The position numbers were made by a program, and so were the translations under genes. DNA of 35,408 nucleotides, taken from positions 1 to 35,408 of the forward strand of contig CAKTAM010000004.1 of NCBI GenBank assembly GCA_934527255.1. Reading direction: 5' to 3'. Below, piece by piece: positions 7,241 through 14,365 of the stretch. This stretch comes from an uncultured Oscillospiraceae bacterium (lineage in GTDB: Bacteria > Bacillota > Clostridia > Oscillospirales > Ruminococcaceae). The notes beneath the pieces are model-generated. The model did no database searches. It was not told the origin of the DNA and saw nothing but the letters and a program-made list of their open reading frames with translations. Position 1 is the stretch's first letter, and the number at the start of each line of letters is the position of its first letter.

Positions 7241-9259
7241 ATGGAGCTGTCGGCCCCCATCACACAGCTGAAAGGCATTGGCAGCGTCACCGCCGCCAGA
7301 TATGAAAGGCTTGGCGTTCGCACGGCAGAGGATCTGGTGCAGCTGTACCCGCGCAGCTATGTGGATTTTACCCGTCCTTACCCGGTGGAGCAGGCCCCTG
7401 CAGATACCCCCTGCGTAGTAAAGGCCACCGTCTGGCACATTGGCGGGCTGCAGCGCCTGCCGGGCGGGCGAACCATGATACGGGTGCTGGCCGGGGACGA
7501 CACCGGCGGACTGGCGCTGACCTATTTCAACAACCCTCATTCCCCGGCCAAGCTGGAAACGGAGCAGGAATACTACTTTTTCGGTCGGGTCGGCGGCGAC
7601 GCCCACAAGCGTGAAATGATCAACCCCATGGCGCTGCCTGCCGCGCGCCCGCAGGGGCTGCTGCCCGTCTACCCGCAGACGGAGGGGCTGAAAAGCACCG
7701 CCATCCACCGTGCAGTGCGGCAGGCGCTGGCCGCCCTGCCGCACTTGCCGGATCCGCTGCCGCCGCAGCTGGTGCAGCGCTACCGGCTGGGCGGGTGGGA
7801 TGAAGCCATTCGCACCATTCACGCCCCCGCCAGCGCCGAGCAGGCCCGGCACGCGCGGCGGCGGCTGGCTTTTCAGGAGCTGTACCTGCTGCAGCTGGGG
7901 CTGGCACAGATGCGCGGCCGCAGCCGCACCACCACCGCCGTGCGCATGATGAGCGGCGACCTGCAGCCGCTGTGGGCGTCGCTGCCGTTTGCCCCCACCG
8001 GCGCGCAGCAGCGTGCCATTGCGCAGATCAGGGCTGATTTTGCCGGGCCCTGCCCCATGAACCGCCTGCTGCAGGGCGATGTGGGCAGCGGCAAAACGCT
8101 GGTGGCCGCGGCCGCCATGCTGATAGCCGCACAAAACGGCTGGCAAAGCGCGCTGATGGCCCCCACCGAAATTCTGGCGCGGCAGCACGCCGCCACGCTG
8201 GAAAAGCTGCTGGGGCCGCTGGGGCTTTCGGTCGTGCTGCTGACGGGCGCGATCAAGGGGCGGCAGCGCACGCAGGCACTGGCCGCCATTGCCGACGGCA
8301 GCGCCGCGCTGGTGGTCGGCACACACGCCGTGCTGGGCGAGCAGGTCAGCTTTGCCCGGCTGGGCTTTGTCGTCACCGACGAGCAGCACCGCTTTGGCGT
8401 GCGGCAGCGCAGCCTGCTGGCCGCCAAGGGCCAGCACCCGCATATTCTGGTGATGAGCGCCACGCCCATTCCCCGCACGCTGGGGCTGCTGCTGTACGGC
8501 GACCTGGATGTCAGCATTCTTGACGAGCTGCCGCCCGGCCGCCAGCCCATCCGCACCTGCGCCGTCGGCACCGACAAGCGCCGGAGGATGTACGCATATC
8601 TCTGCCGCCAGCTGGAGGCAGGGCGGCAGGCCTATATTGTCTGCCCTGTCATTGATGAGGGGCAAAGCGAGCTGCAAAGCGTGACGGAATACTGCGAGCA
8701 GGTGGCCCGCCCGCTGCTGCCGGGCAAGCGCATCGGGCTGATGCACGGCCGCCTGAAGCCCGCCGAAAAAGCCACCGTCATGCAGGCGTTTGCCGACGGC
8801 GAACTGGATGTGCTGTGCAGCACCACGGTGATCGAGGTGGGCGTGGATGTACCGAACGCCACCGTCATGATCATTGAAAACGCCGAGCGGTACGGGCTTT
8901 CGGCCCTGCACCAGCTGCGCGGCCGCGTTGGGCGCGGCGGCGGCGAAAGCCTGTGCGTTCTGGTCAGCGACCACAAGGGCGAGGAGGCCCGCCGGCGGCT
9001 GGATTTTCTGTGCCATACCACGGACGGCTTTGCCATTGCCCAGTTTGACTTGGAGACCCGCGGCCCGGGCGACTTTTTTGGCAGCCGCCAGCACGGATTG
9101 CCGCAGCTGCGGTTGGCCGATCTGCAGGACAGCGCCATGCAGGAGGTCGCCCACCGGGAGGCACACGCCCTACTGCAGGCCGACCCCACGCTGAGCGCTC
9201 ACCCGCTGCTGGCCGCCGCTGTGGCGCGCCTGTTTGCGGATGCCGGAAGCCTGAACTGA
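7241..9259 (+). CDS. recG: ATP-dependent DNA helicase RecG
   Basis: Superfamily 2 branch-migration helicase that remodels stalled forks, R-loops and Holliday junctions. The 672-residue product has the N-terminal wedge (OB-fold) domain, then helicase motif I GDVGSGKT (279-286), motif Ia MAPTEILARQH, motif II DEQHRFG (380-386), motif III MSATPIPRTL, and motif VI QLRGRVGRG, with the family C-terminal FFGSRQHG segment. Length is typical. The ATG at 7241 has CGGAGG 9 bases upstream; the frame is open for 35 further codons, which would add a Cys/Arg-rich leader absent from the family. yloU-fakA-recG is a conserved gene order in Clostridia. Confidence 0.97.
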   Translation: MELSAPITQLKGIGSVTAARYERLGVRTAEDLVQLYPRSYVDFTRPYPVEQAPADTPCVVKATVWHIGGLQRLPGGRTMIRVLAGDDTGGLALTYFNNPHSPAKLETEQEYYFFGRVGGDAHKREMINPMALPAARPQGLLPVYPQTEGLKSTAIHRAVRQALAALPHLPDPLPPQLVQRYRLGGWDEAIRTIHAPASAEQARHARRRLAFQELYLLQLGLAQMRGRSRTTTAVRMMSGDLQPLWASLPFAPTGAQQRAIAQIRADFAGPCPMNRLLQGDVGSGKTLVAAAAMLIAAQNGWQSALMAPTEILARQHAATLEKLLGPLGLSVVLLTGAIKGRQRTQALAAIADGSAALVVGTHAVLGEQVSFARLGFVVTDEQHRFGVRQRSLLAAKGQHPHILVMSATPIPRTLGLLLYGDLDVSILDELPPGRQPIRTCAVGTDKRRRMYAYLCRQLEAGRQAYIVCPVIDEGQSELQSVTEYCEQVARPLLPGKRIGLMHGRLKPAEKATVMQAFADGELDVLCSTTVIEVGVDVPNATVMIIENAERYGLSALHQLRGRVGRGGGESLCVLVSDHKGEEARRRLDFLCHTTDGFAIAQFDLETRGPGDFFGSRQHGLPQLRLADLQDSAMQEVAHREAHALLQADPTLSAHPLLAAAVARLFADAGSLN

Positions 9260-9559
9260 CCGCCGGGCGGGCAAAGCATCGGGCGCATCTGGCCAAAGCT
9301 TCCACACAAAAAGCCGACGGCGCAGAAACCCGAAGCAGCTCGTTTTTCCGCCGCCTGCAAGCGTGTGATGCCGCCGACCGCCGCAGAAAAGCCGCAGGCC
9401 CCCGCGTTTGCTATTGCAAACGCATTGCCGCGGCAAACGTCGGCTTCGGGCCTGCCGCGGCGACGGTCATCTTCCGCCGCCCGCCGCCGAAAGGGCGGGC
9501 CGACCGCTGCGCCCCGCCGTCGGCATTCTCCAAGCGGTACTTTCTCATTTTGTTTTCGC
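9260..9559. other. GC-rich intergenic stretch with small inverted repeats
   Basis: Lies between the convergent recG and acetyltransferase genes. No gene has a ribosome binding site here. It contains GCGTTTGC-TATT-GCAAACGC (9403-9422) and the self-complementary 12-mer TTGCCGCGGCAA (9425-9436); the latter recurs at 22031-22042. No T tract follows them, so they are not obvious terminators. Confidence 0.5.
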
Positions 9560-9614
9560 AAAAAAGCATCCCCGAAGCCTGTGTTTGTACAGGTACTTCG
9601 AGAATGCTTTTTCC
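9560..9614. terminator. Bidirectional terminator between recG and the acetyltransferase
   Basis: A long hairpin of three paired blocks: AAAAAGCAT/ATGCTTTTT (9561-9569 and 9604-9612), CGAAG/CTTCG and CCTGT/ACAGG around a 6-base loop. The outer A/T arms provide a T tract on both strands, fitting termination of convergent transcripts from recG and the reverse-strand operon. Confidence 0.85.
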
Positions 9615-9692
9615 TGTTTTAGCGGCAAACCCCCACCCGACCCGGTGAGACGGCACCGCCGGATGACAGTCTGCCGCCGGACGGCGGGCCGT

Positions 9693-10328
9693 TCAATCCA
9701 CCGTATACCCGGCCAGCAGCTCCGCCCGGTCGCGCAGGCTGTCCTGCGCGGACAGTGTGCGAATGACCCGACAGGGGTTGCCTGCCGCAAAGCTGCCCGC
9801 CGGAATGTCGCGTGTGACCACGCTGCCCGCCCCGATCACACAGCCGGGGCCGATGGTCACCCCGGGGCAAACCGTCACATTGGCGCCAAACCAGCAGTCG
9901 CTGCCAATGTTCACCGGCTTTGCCCAGCAGATGCGCTGCGGCTGGCCCTGCGGGTCGCGCACGGCGCGGCGCTCCTGCGGCAGCATGGGGTGCAGCGGCG
10001 TGACAATGGTCACACCTGGGCCAAAATTGCAGTCATCCCCGATGGTCACGGGGGCGTCATCCTGAATGGTCAGGTTGAAATTGCCGAAAAAGCGGGCCCC
10101 TATTCTGGTATGCACTCCGTAATGGATGTAGACGGGCCCCTGCAGAAAGCTGCCCTCGCCCAGCGCGGCAAAAATCTGCGCCAGCAGCGCGGCACGCTCG
10201 CCGCTTTGCGATTCCAGCAAGGCATTATAGTGGGCGCACAGCTCGTGACAGCGCAGCTTGACGGCGCGCAGCGCGGCGTCACCCGGGCAAAAGGCCAGCC
10301 CTGCCAGCAAGCGTTCCTCCTGTGTCAT
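9693..10328 (-). CDS. Sugar O-acetyltransferase, maltose/galactoside acetyltransferase type (left-handed beta helix)
   Basis: Acetyl-CoA-dependent O-acetyltransferase of the Maa/LacA/NodL hexapeptide-repeat family, 211 residues. An N-terminal Mac-like helical region (1-60) is followed by hexapeptide repeats (VTIGDDCNFGPGVTIVTPLHP through VTIGPGCVIGAGSVVTRDIPAG). The catalytic His is H113 in TPLHPM, and the family-specific AAGNPCRVIR closes the helix. The start at 10328 has AAAGGAG 8 bases upstream; the frame continues 24 codons further without support. It is the last gene of the reverse-strand unit, 71 bases behind the SGNH hydrolase. The acceptor is unknown: relatives act on maltose, glucose or galactosides, but an adjacent putative esterase suggests a shared glycan target (inference). 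Confidence 0.9.
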   Translation of the reverse strand: MTQEERLLAGLAFCPGDAALRAVKLRCHELCAHYNALLESQSGERAALLAQIFAALGEGSFLQGPVYIHYGVHTRIGARFFGNFNLTIQDDAPVTIGDDCNFGPGVTIVTPLHPMLPQERRAVRDPQGQPQRICWAKPVNIGSDCWFGANVTVCPGVTIGPGCVIGAGSVVTRDIPAGSFAAGNPCRVIRTLSAQDSLRDRAELLAGYTVD

Positions 10329-10399
10329 GCGGCGTTCTCCTTTCGGTGCGGTCTTTTGGCGAAAGCCCGCCTGGCAAAGCGTTTCCACTGCGTCAGACA

Positions 10400-11212
10400 T
10401 CAGCCTTCGGCACGGTCGGCCTCGGCGTTGTGAAGCGGCGTGCCGATGAAGCCCACCTGCTTGAAATCCTCCGGGTTATGCCGGATGATATAATCCAGAT
10501 ATGAGGCCACCAGCTTTGCCGTCAGCAGATAGCCTGCCGGGGTCATGTGGCCGCCCATATAATAGCGGCGCTGGAACGCCTCGTCATACTCCGGGCCGTA
10601 CTGGCGCAGATCCAGCACATAGGTATTGGAAAAATAATCGGCCATCTGCCGCAGCAGGGCCGCATGGGCGTCGCCGCGGGCAATGTGGGAGGGATCCCTG
10701 GAATCACGCGGCATGGTCATGAGGAAAAACCGGGCATCCGGCTGAATGGTTTTCAGCCGCTGCAGAATGCGCGCATAATACCCGGCAAAGGTCGGCGCGT
10801 TTTTGGCTGCATCCTCGGCGCAGATATCCGCCAGCGTGCCGACCTCCATATTCAGCCCGTACAGGTCATTGACCCCCAACGCCAGAATGTACGCCTGGCA
10901 CGCCTTATCCGCCGCCCAGAAGCCGTTGGCCTCGGCAAAGCTTTCGCAGTATTCCTTTGCCGTCATGCCCCCGCGCGAAAAATTATACACCGTGCAGCCT
11001 GCCATGCGGGCCAGATACTGCCCCCATGAGTAGTCGAACATATCGTGATAGGTTTTTTCCCCGGCCGGGCCGGTCGCCTCGAACTCGCCGGAGGACAGAC
11101 TGTCCCCCACGCAGCCGATGGTGCGAAAAATGCCGCACATGCCGCCGTCAACGGTCAGCGTCTGCAGCGGCAGCTCTTCCTTTGAGGGAAACAGCCATAC
11201 GTTCCAATCCAT
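10400..11212 (-). CDS. SGNH/GDSL-family hydrolase
   Basis: Serine esterase fold of 270 residues with no signal peptide, so cytoplasmic by sequence. Block I is GCVGDSLSSGE with nucleophile S38, block II has NFSRGGMT (G81-G82 oxyanion region), block III is LALGVND (N115), and block V is GGHMTPAGY (H222). The residue three before the His, normally Asp of a DxxH pair, is Met (YMGGH), so the protein may use a Ser-His dyad or take its acid from elsewhere. The ATG at 11212 is preceded by AAGGAG at 8 bases. Relatives include carbohydrate deacetylases and lysophospholipases; the substrate cannot be told here. Neighbours are a cupin upstream and an O-acetyltransferase downstream. Confidence 0.85.
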   Translation of the reverse strand: MDWNVWLFPSKEELPLQTLTVDGGMCGIFRTIGCVGDSLSSGEFEATGPAGEKTYHDMFDYSWGQYLARMAGCTVYNFSRGGMTAKEYCESFAEANGFWAADKACQAYILALGVNDLYGLNMEVGTLADICAEDAAKNAPTFAGYYARILQRLKTIQPDARFFLMTMPRDSRDPSHIARGDAHAALLRQMADYFSNTYVLDLRQYGPEYDEAFQRRYYMGGHMTPAGYLLTAKLVASYLDYIIRHNPEDFKQVGFIGTPLHNAEADRAEG

Positions 11213-11288
11213 GTGTTTTTCTCCTTTTCCTGCTCCGTCATTCAAAACAGGGCACGCCTGTCGGCCCGCCCTATCCCCTTGTCTTTTC

Positions 11289-11621
11289 TCAGAACGCCAC
11301 GACCAGCAGCATTTTGAACCGCTCCTGCCCCATGACCGCATGCGGATGCCCGGCGGGCATCACAATGGCTTCGCCCTCGTGCAGGATGTGCTCTACCCCA
11401 TCCACGGTGATCTTGCCCTCGCCATCCAGGCAGGTGACAAACGCGTCGCCGCCCGAGGCATGGGTGCTGATTTCTTCGCCCTTATCAAACGAAAACAGCG
11501 TCACGCTGAGGGCATTGTTCTGCACCAGCGTTTTGCTGACGACCTGCCCGGCCTGATAGGCGATCTCCTCTTTCAGAGTCAGGACCTCTGCCTTTTTGAT
11601 GTTTTTCATGATCTCTTTCAT
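11289..11621 (-). CDS. Small cupin-domain protein
   Basis: A 110-residue single-domain cupin. Cupin motif 1 is degenerate (GEEISTHASGGDAFVTCLDGE, one His, with Asp where Glu is usual), while motif 2 is good (GEAIVMPAGHPHAV). Such proteins bind a metal and act as isomerases, dioxygenases or sensors; the sequence does not say which. AAGGAA lies 9 bases before the first ATG (11621); a second ATG four codons on is possible. It sits between the small membrane protein and the SGNH hydrolase, all in one direction. A terminator-like hairpin precedes it, so its expression may depend on read-through. Confidence 0.85.
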   Translation of the reverse strand: MKEIMKNIKKAEVLTLKEEIAYQAGQVVSKTLVQNNALSVTLFSFDKGEEISTHASGGDAFVTCLDGEGKITVDGVEHILHEGEAIVMPAGHPHAVMGQERFKMLLVVAF

Positions 11622-11648
11622 GTGTCTGCTTCCTTTCCTTCGGGGCGC

Positions 11649-11683
11649 AAAAGCCCGCCTGCCGACAAGCGCGGCAGCCGGGC
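11649..11683 (-). terminator. Terminator or attenuator between the small membrane protein and the cupin
   Basis: On the reverse strand GCCCG-G-CTGCCG, a 7-base loop and CGGCAG-G-CGGGC form a strong stem followed by only four T. With no room for a promoter before the cupin ATG (11621), partial termination seems likelier than a full stop. Confidence 0.5.
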
Positions 11684-11694
11684 GGTGCGCCGCC

Positions 11695-11853
11695 TTATTC
11701 CTTACTATTCTGGTTATCTACCGTATAAATGATGCATGCCATTCCGGCGATCATGGCAAAAAGGGTCGCACCCTCAAACCCACCGGCAAAAAAGCCGATC
11801 ACACCGGCCACGACCATCACCAGAACGGATACGCCCGTCCGAAATTTCTTCAT
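11695..11853 (-). CDS. Small membrane protein, 52 residues
   Basis: A short, very hydrophobic product beginning MKKFRTGVSVLVMVVAGVIG and ending YTVDNQNSKE. It has two likely membrane segments (about residues 7-24 and 27-43) joined by a short GGFEG turn, and no cleavage or lipobox motif. AGGAGG lies 8 bases before the ATG at 11853, a strong signal that decides the start; the frame is open another 44 codons, but that part is Arg/Cys/Gln-rich with no binding site. I do not recognise the family. It is the first gene after the promoter at 12006-12034, with a leader of about 145 bases that starts with the CAAAGC palindrome. Confidence 0.7.
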   Translation of the reverse strand: MKKFRTGVSVLVMVVAGVIGFFAGGFEGATLFAMIAGMACIIYTVDNQNSKE

Positions 11854-11982
11854 CGCTTCTTCCTCCTGCTTCTGCATGGGTCTGCGCGTGGCTATGCAGC
11901 TTTTGGGCTGCCGCGGCTGCCTGTGTGCGGCGCTTTGACAGCACAGGGGCCGCCGTGCTGGGCGGTGCCAACGGCCTGCACA

Positions 11983-11997
11983 CAAAGCCGCGCTTTG
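11983..11997. promoter_or_regulatory. Palindrome CAAAGC-N3-GCTTTG (candidate operator)
   Basis: A perfect 15-bp palindrome with three-base centre, 8 bases downstream of the -10 box of the reverse promoter at 12006-12034, hence at about +2 to +16. The same palindrome appears twice at the promoter near 19452. Operator function is inferred; it could also act as an RNA hairpin in the leader. Confidence 0.45.
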
Positions 11998-12005
11998 TCA
12001 GGTAG

Positions 12006-12034
12006 ACTATAGCATGTTTTACCGGTTTTTTCAA
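12006..12034 (-). promoter_or_regulatory. Promoter of the small membrane protein/cupin/SGNH/acetyltransferase unit
   Basis: Reverse-strand TTGAAA (12034-12029), a 17-base spacer and TATAGT (12011-12006), with the extended -10 TG (TGCTATAGT). It is the only convincing promoter found ahead of the four reverse genes. Confidence 0.75.
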
Positions 12035-12202
12035 TACGCTGCTGCGCCGTTTCGGATGGTGCAGCCGCTCCCATGGCCTGCCCCCGCTGGCATAACCGTC
12101 GCACCGTTTATCAAAGGGAAAGACGCAGCGCCTGCAAGCGCAGAGGGGCTTTCCCCCACAGCGGCGCCGCCCGCATTCCCGACTGCCGCCGCAGACGGTT
12201 TA

Positions 12203-12874
12203 TCACACGCCCAACCGCTTGCGGATATCGTTCAGCCATTCGCCGTTATACTTGAAATAGCGCGGCCCGGCCAGCGCCCCTGTCACGCCAAGCAGCTGCT
12301 TTGCCAGCGCCGTAAGCGACCATTTTTGCCCGTCATACAGGACATGCCGCTCATCGGCCACATAACACACAATACCGGACGGTTCTGTGCTGCCGCGCCA
12401 GAATTCCAGCGGTTCACCGACGGCGATCTGACACCGGGAAAAGCTGAACGGCGTCAGTTTTTCCTGATGGGCTTCGCTGATCTGCTGTGCAAGCGCAGCG
12501 TCCTGCCGCTCTTCGGCGGTCACCCGCCATTTTTTCAGACGATGCCGATAATTATTGATCTCTGCGATCGCCTCCAGAATGGCGTAAGCATCCTCCGGCG
12601 TCATGGCGTAAAATTCACGGACGCGCTTTTTCCCATTCACTTCTTCCATTGAGCGCAGCTCCGGGTTCAGCTTATCCAAAATCGTATGCAGCTTTTTATC
12701 AGACAGGGCGGAATCCACCTCATAGGTCGCATAGACCCGAAAAGCGAACGGCACAGCCGAGCTTCGGTTCAGTTCGTCCAAACGCTGCTGTACATCCCTG
12801 GCATACCCGATCTTGACATACTCCTGAAAAGACGGGTTGGTCATAATGTAAATGTAACCTGTGGCATCGCTCAT
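12203..12874 (-). CDS. GIY-YIG-like T5orf172 domain protein with a DUF4357-like C-terminus
   Basis: A 223-residue protein. Residues 5-100 match the T5orf172 (MUG113) branch of the GIY-YIG nuclease fold: GYIYIM (6-11), VKIGYARD (20-27), R31, and REFY (86-89) where the family has REFF. Residues 142-223 (VGEPLEFWR ... SLTALAKQLLG ... GPRYFKYNGEWLNDIRKRL) resemble the DUF4357 module often attached to GIY-YIG nucleases; RAMA-type modules look similar. Role unknown: such proteins occur alone, in phages and in DNA-modification contexts. The start at 12874 is preferred because GGGGGAA lies 8 bases upstream; ATG codons 2 and 5 positions earlier are alternatives. No methylase or other nuclease is adjacent. 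Confidence 0.8.
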   Translation of the reverse strand: MSDATGYIYIMTNPSFQEYVKIGYARDVQQRLDELNRSSAVPFAFRVYATYEVDSALSDKKLHTILDKLNPELRSMEEVNGKKRVREFYAMTPEDAYAILEAIAEINNYRHRLKKWRVTAEERQDAALAQQISEAHQEKLTPFSFSRCQIAVGEPLEFWRGSTEPSGIVCYVADERHVLYDGQKWSLTALAKQLLGVTGALAGPRYFKYNGEWLNDIRKRLGV

Positions 12875-12895
12875 TTTCATTTCCCCCATCGCTGC

Positions 12896-12940
12896 AAAAA
12901 ACGGCAGCTCTTTTTCTGCATGCAGCGCGCCGGCCTGCCG
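12896..12940 (-). terminator. Possible terminator after the second acetyltransferase
   Basis: On the reverse strand CGGCAG and CTGCCG (12940-12935 and 12907-12902) enclose a loop containing CTGCATGCAG and are followed by TTTTTT. It lies between the acetyltransferase stop and the T5orf172 start, leaving that gene without a visible promoter of its own. Confidence 0.45.
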
Positions 12941-12976
12941 CCCACGTTCCATGCCTTCGGCGGTACAGGCCCAAGA

Positions 12977-13573
12977 TCACTCCGGCGTGTAAACAGGATA
13001 ACTGGTTTTGTCCGCCGGTGTAATGCTGCGCAGCACCCGGCAGGGAACGCCGACGGCCACCACATTTGCCGGAAGCGAGCGCGTTACAACGCTGCCAGCG
13101 CCGACCACGGTGTTGTCGCCGATCTCCACGCCCGCCAGTATGGTGGCGTGCGCGCCGATCCACACATTGCTGCCGATGGTGATCGGCTTGGCAATTTCCA
13201 CGCCCGCTTTTCGCATTTCGGGGTCAATGGCATGCTCGGCCGTGGTAAAACAGCAATGCGGCGCAACAAAAACATGGTCGCCGAACGTCACCCTTGCCCC
13301 GTCGGTGATGACCGTGCCGTGGTTGGCATAGAAAAAATCGCCGACATGGATGTTATAGCCGTAATCGCACCAGAACGGCGGCATGATGACCGTATCACGG
13401 CCCATTTTCCCCAGCAGCTGCCGCAGGATAGCCTGCTGAGCCGCCTTGTCGTTCGGGTTCAGCTGGTTATACCGAAAGCATTTTTCCTTGCACTTCTGAA
13501 TCTCTTCTTCATAGGCCGGGTTATAGCAGCCCTGAAAAAAGCAGTCGGTGGGAACGATCGGCTTTTCACTCAT
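12977..13573 (-). CDS. Sugar O-acetyltransferase, second copy (Maa family, left-handed beta helix)
   Basis: A 198-residue hexapeptide-repeat acetyltransferase, typical in length for Maa/LacA. The N-terminal Mac region contains KCFRYNQLNPND; the beta helix includes YNIHVGDFFYANHGTVITDGARVTFGDHVFVAPH. The catalytic His is H114 in TAEHAIDPEMR, and the closing repeats run ITIGSNVWIGAHATILAGV to VGVPCRVLR. It is closer to the classical Maa/LacA pattern than the copy at 9693, which diverges around its catalytic loop (TPLHPM). GGAGG lies 8 bases before the ATG at 13573; the frame is open 92 codons further, but those are Arg-rich and precede the promoter. It has its own promoter. The acceptor sugar is unknown. 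Confidence 0.92.
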   Translation of the reverse strand: MSEKPIVPTDCFFQGCYNPAYEEEIQKCKEKCFRYNQLNPNDKAAQQAILRQLLGKMGRDTVIMPPFWCDYGYNIHVGDFFYANHGTVITDGARVTFGDHVFVAPHCCFTTAEHAIDPEMRKAGVEIAKPITIGSNVWIGAHATILAGVEIGDNTVVGAGSVVTRSLPANVVAVGVPCRVLRSITPADKTSYPVYTPE

Positions 13574-13609
13574 TCCGGTTTCCTCCGTCCGGGTAAGGCT
13601 GACAAAGCC

Positions 13610-13638
13610 ATTGTACCACCCCGCGCCGCACCGGACAA
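13610..13638 (-). promoter_or_regulatory. Promoter of the second acetyltransferase
   Basis: Reverse-strand TTGTCC (13638-13633), a 17-base spacer and TACAAT (13615-13610), ending 36 bases before the ATG at 13573. Confidence 0.65.
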
Positions 13639-13878
13639 GAGCAATGCGGCAAAAAGCGCCGACGCGCGGCGAAAAAAGCGGCAATTTCCCGGCCGAGTCT
13701 CTTTTAAAAGCGCCCTGTCCGCGAAAACGGGCGTGCCGTTTTCTGCTGTGGGCCTGCCGCCGCGCCCCGGCCCTGAAAGCAGCGGCAGGAAATATCCGAA
13801 CCTGACAAAGGGCTTCCGTATTTTTTTGCCGCCGCGATGTGCGCGCCAAAGAGGCTTCCGCCCGGCGGAGAATAAAAA
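13639..13878. other. Intergenic stretch with one stem-loop, no gene seen
   Basis: Lies between the acetyltransferase promoter and the tRNA terminator. A perfect 8-bp stem GAAAACGG/CCGTTTTC with loop GCGTG (13723-13743) could stop read-through in either direction. No open frame here has a ribosome binding site. Confidence 0.5.
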
Positions 13879-13911
13879 ATTCACCGTAACTCTATCAGAA
13901 TTACGGTGAAT
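13873..13911 (-). terminator. Terminator of the tRNA-Ser/tRNA-Val unit
   Basis: On the reverse strand ATTCACCGTAA and TTACGGTGAAT (13911-13901 and 13889-13879) form a perfect 11-bp stem followed by T6, just after the tRNA-Val CCA end. Confidence 0.9.
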
Positions 13912-13914
13912 CAA

Positions 13915-13991
<77 letters not shown>

Positions 13992-13993
13992 AT

Positions 13994-14015
13994 ATTCTGG
14001 CGGTGGCCCCGCCAG
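13994..14015 (-). other. Hairpin in the spacer between the two tRNAs
   Basis: On the reverse strand CTGGCGG-GGCCA-CCGCCAG forms a perfect 7-bp stem with no T run. It fits a processing spacer better than a terminator (inference). Confidence 0.4.
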
Positions 14016-14019
14016 AGTT

Positions 14020-14105
14020 TGGCGGAGAGTTAGGGATTCGAACCCCAGGTACTTTCGTACACAGCATTTCGAGTGCTGCACCTTCGACCGCTCGGACAAC
14101 TCTCC
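14020..14105 (-). tRNA. tRNA-Ser (CGA)
   Basis: An 86-nt class II tRNA with a long variable arm (GTAC-GAAA-GTAC), acceptor GGAGAGT/ACTCTCC, discriminator G and encoded CCA. The anticodon loop CTCGAAA gives CGA, reading TCG. It is the first gene behind the promoter at 14129-14157. Confidence 0.95.
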
Positions 14106-14128
14106 CTGATAACGGGACTGCGAGATAT

Positions 14129-14157
14129 ATTATAACAACCCGGCGCGGTTTCGTCAA
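14129..14157 (-). promoter_or_regulatory. Promoter of the tRNA-Ser/tRNA-Val unit
   Basis: Reverse-strand TTGACG (14157-14152), a 17-base spacer and a perfect TATAAT (14134-14129), about 24 bases before the tRNA-Ser 5' end. Confidence 0.92.
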
Positions 14158-14301
14158 GTGGTTTGCGTGATTTTCCCCGCCGAAAATTTCCGGCGGACAT
14201 TTTGGGCCTTTGCGCAGGATGTTTTGCGCCCCTGCCGCACCGGCGGCGGGCAGACGAAAAAAATTTACAATTCCGCAACAGAAAATGACGCCCCGCCACC
14301 C

Positions 14302-14330
14302 TTGTAAAGCGGCGCGCAGCGGTGTATAAT
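14302..14330 (+). promoter_or_regulatory. Promoter of the small anchored protein
   Basis: TTGTAA (14302-14307), a 17-base spacer and perfect TATAAT (14325-14330), 35 bases before the ATG at 14366. Confidence 0.85.
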
Positions 14331-14365
14331 AACGGTACACAAAAGAAAAAGGAGGCTGACCATTG

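Noticed and set aside
9408..10433. A 341-codon forward open frame opposite the first acetyltransferase
   Set aside because: It crosses the strong terminator hairpin at 9560-9614 and is the complement of clear hexapeptide repeats.
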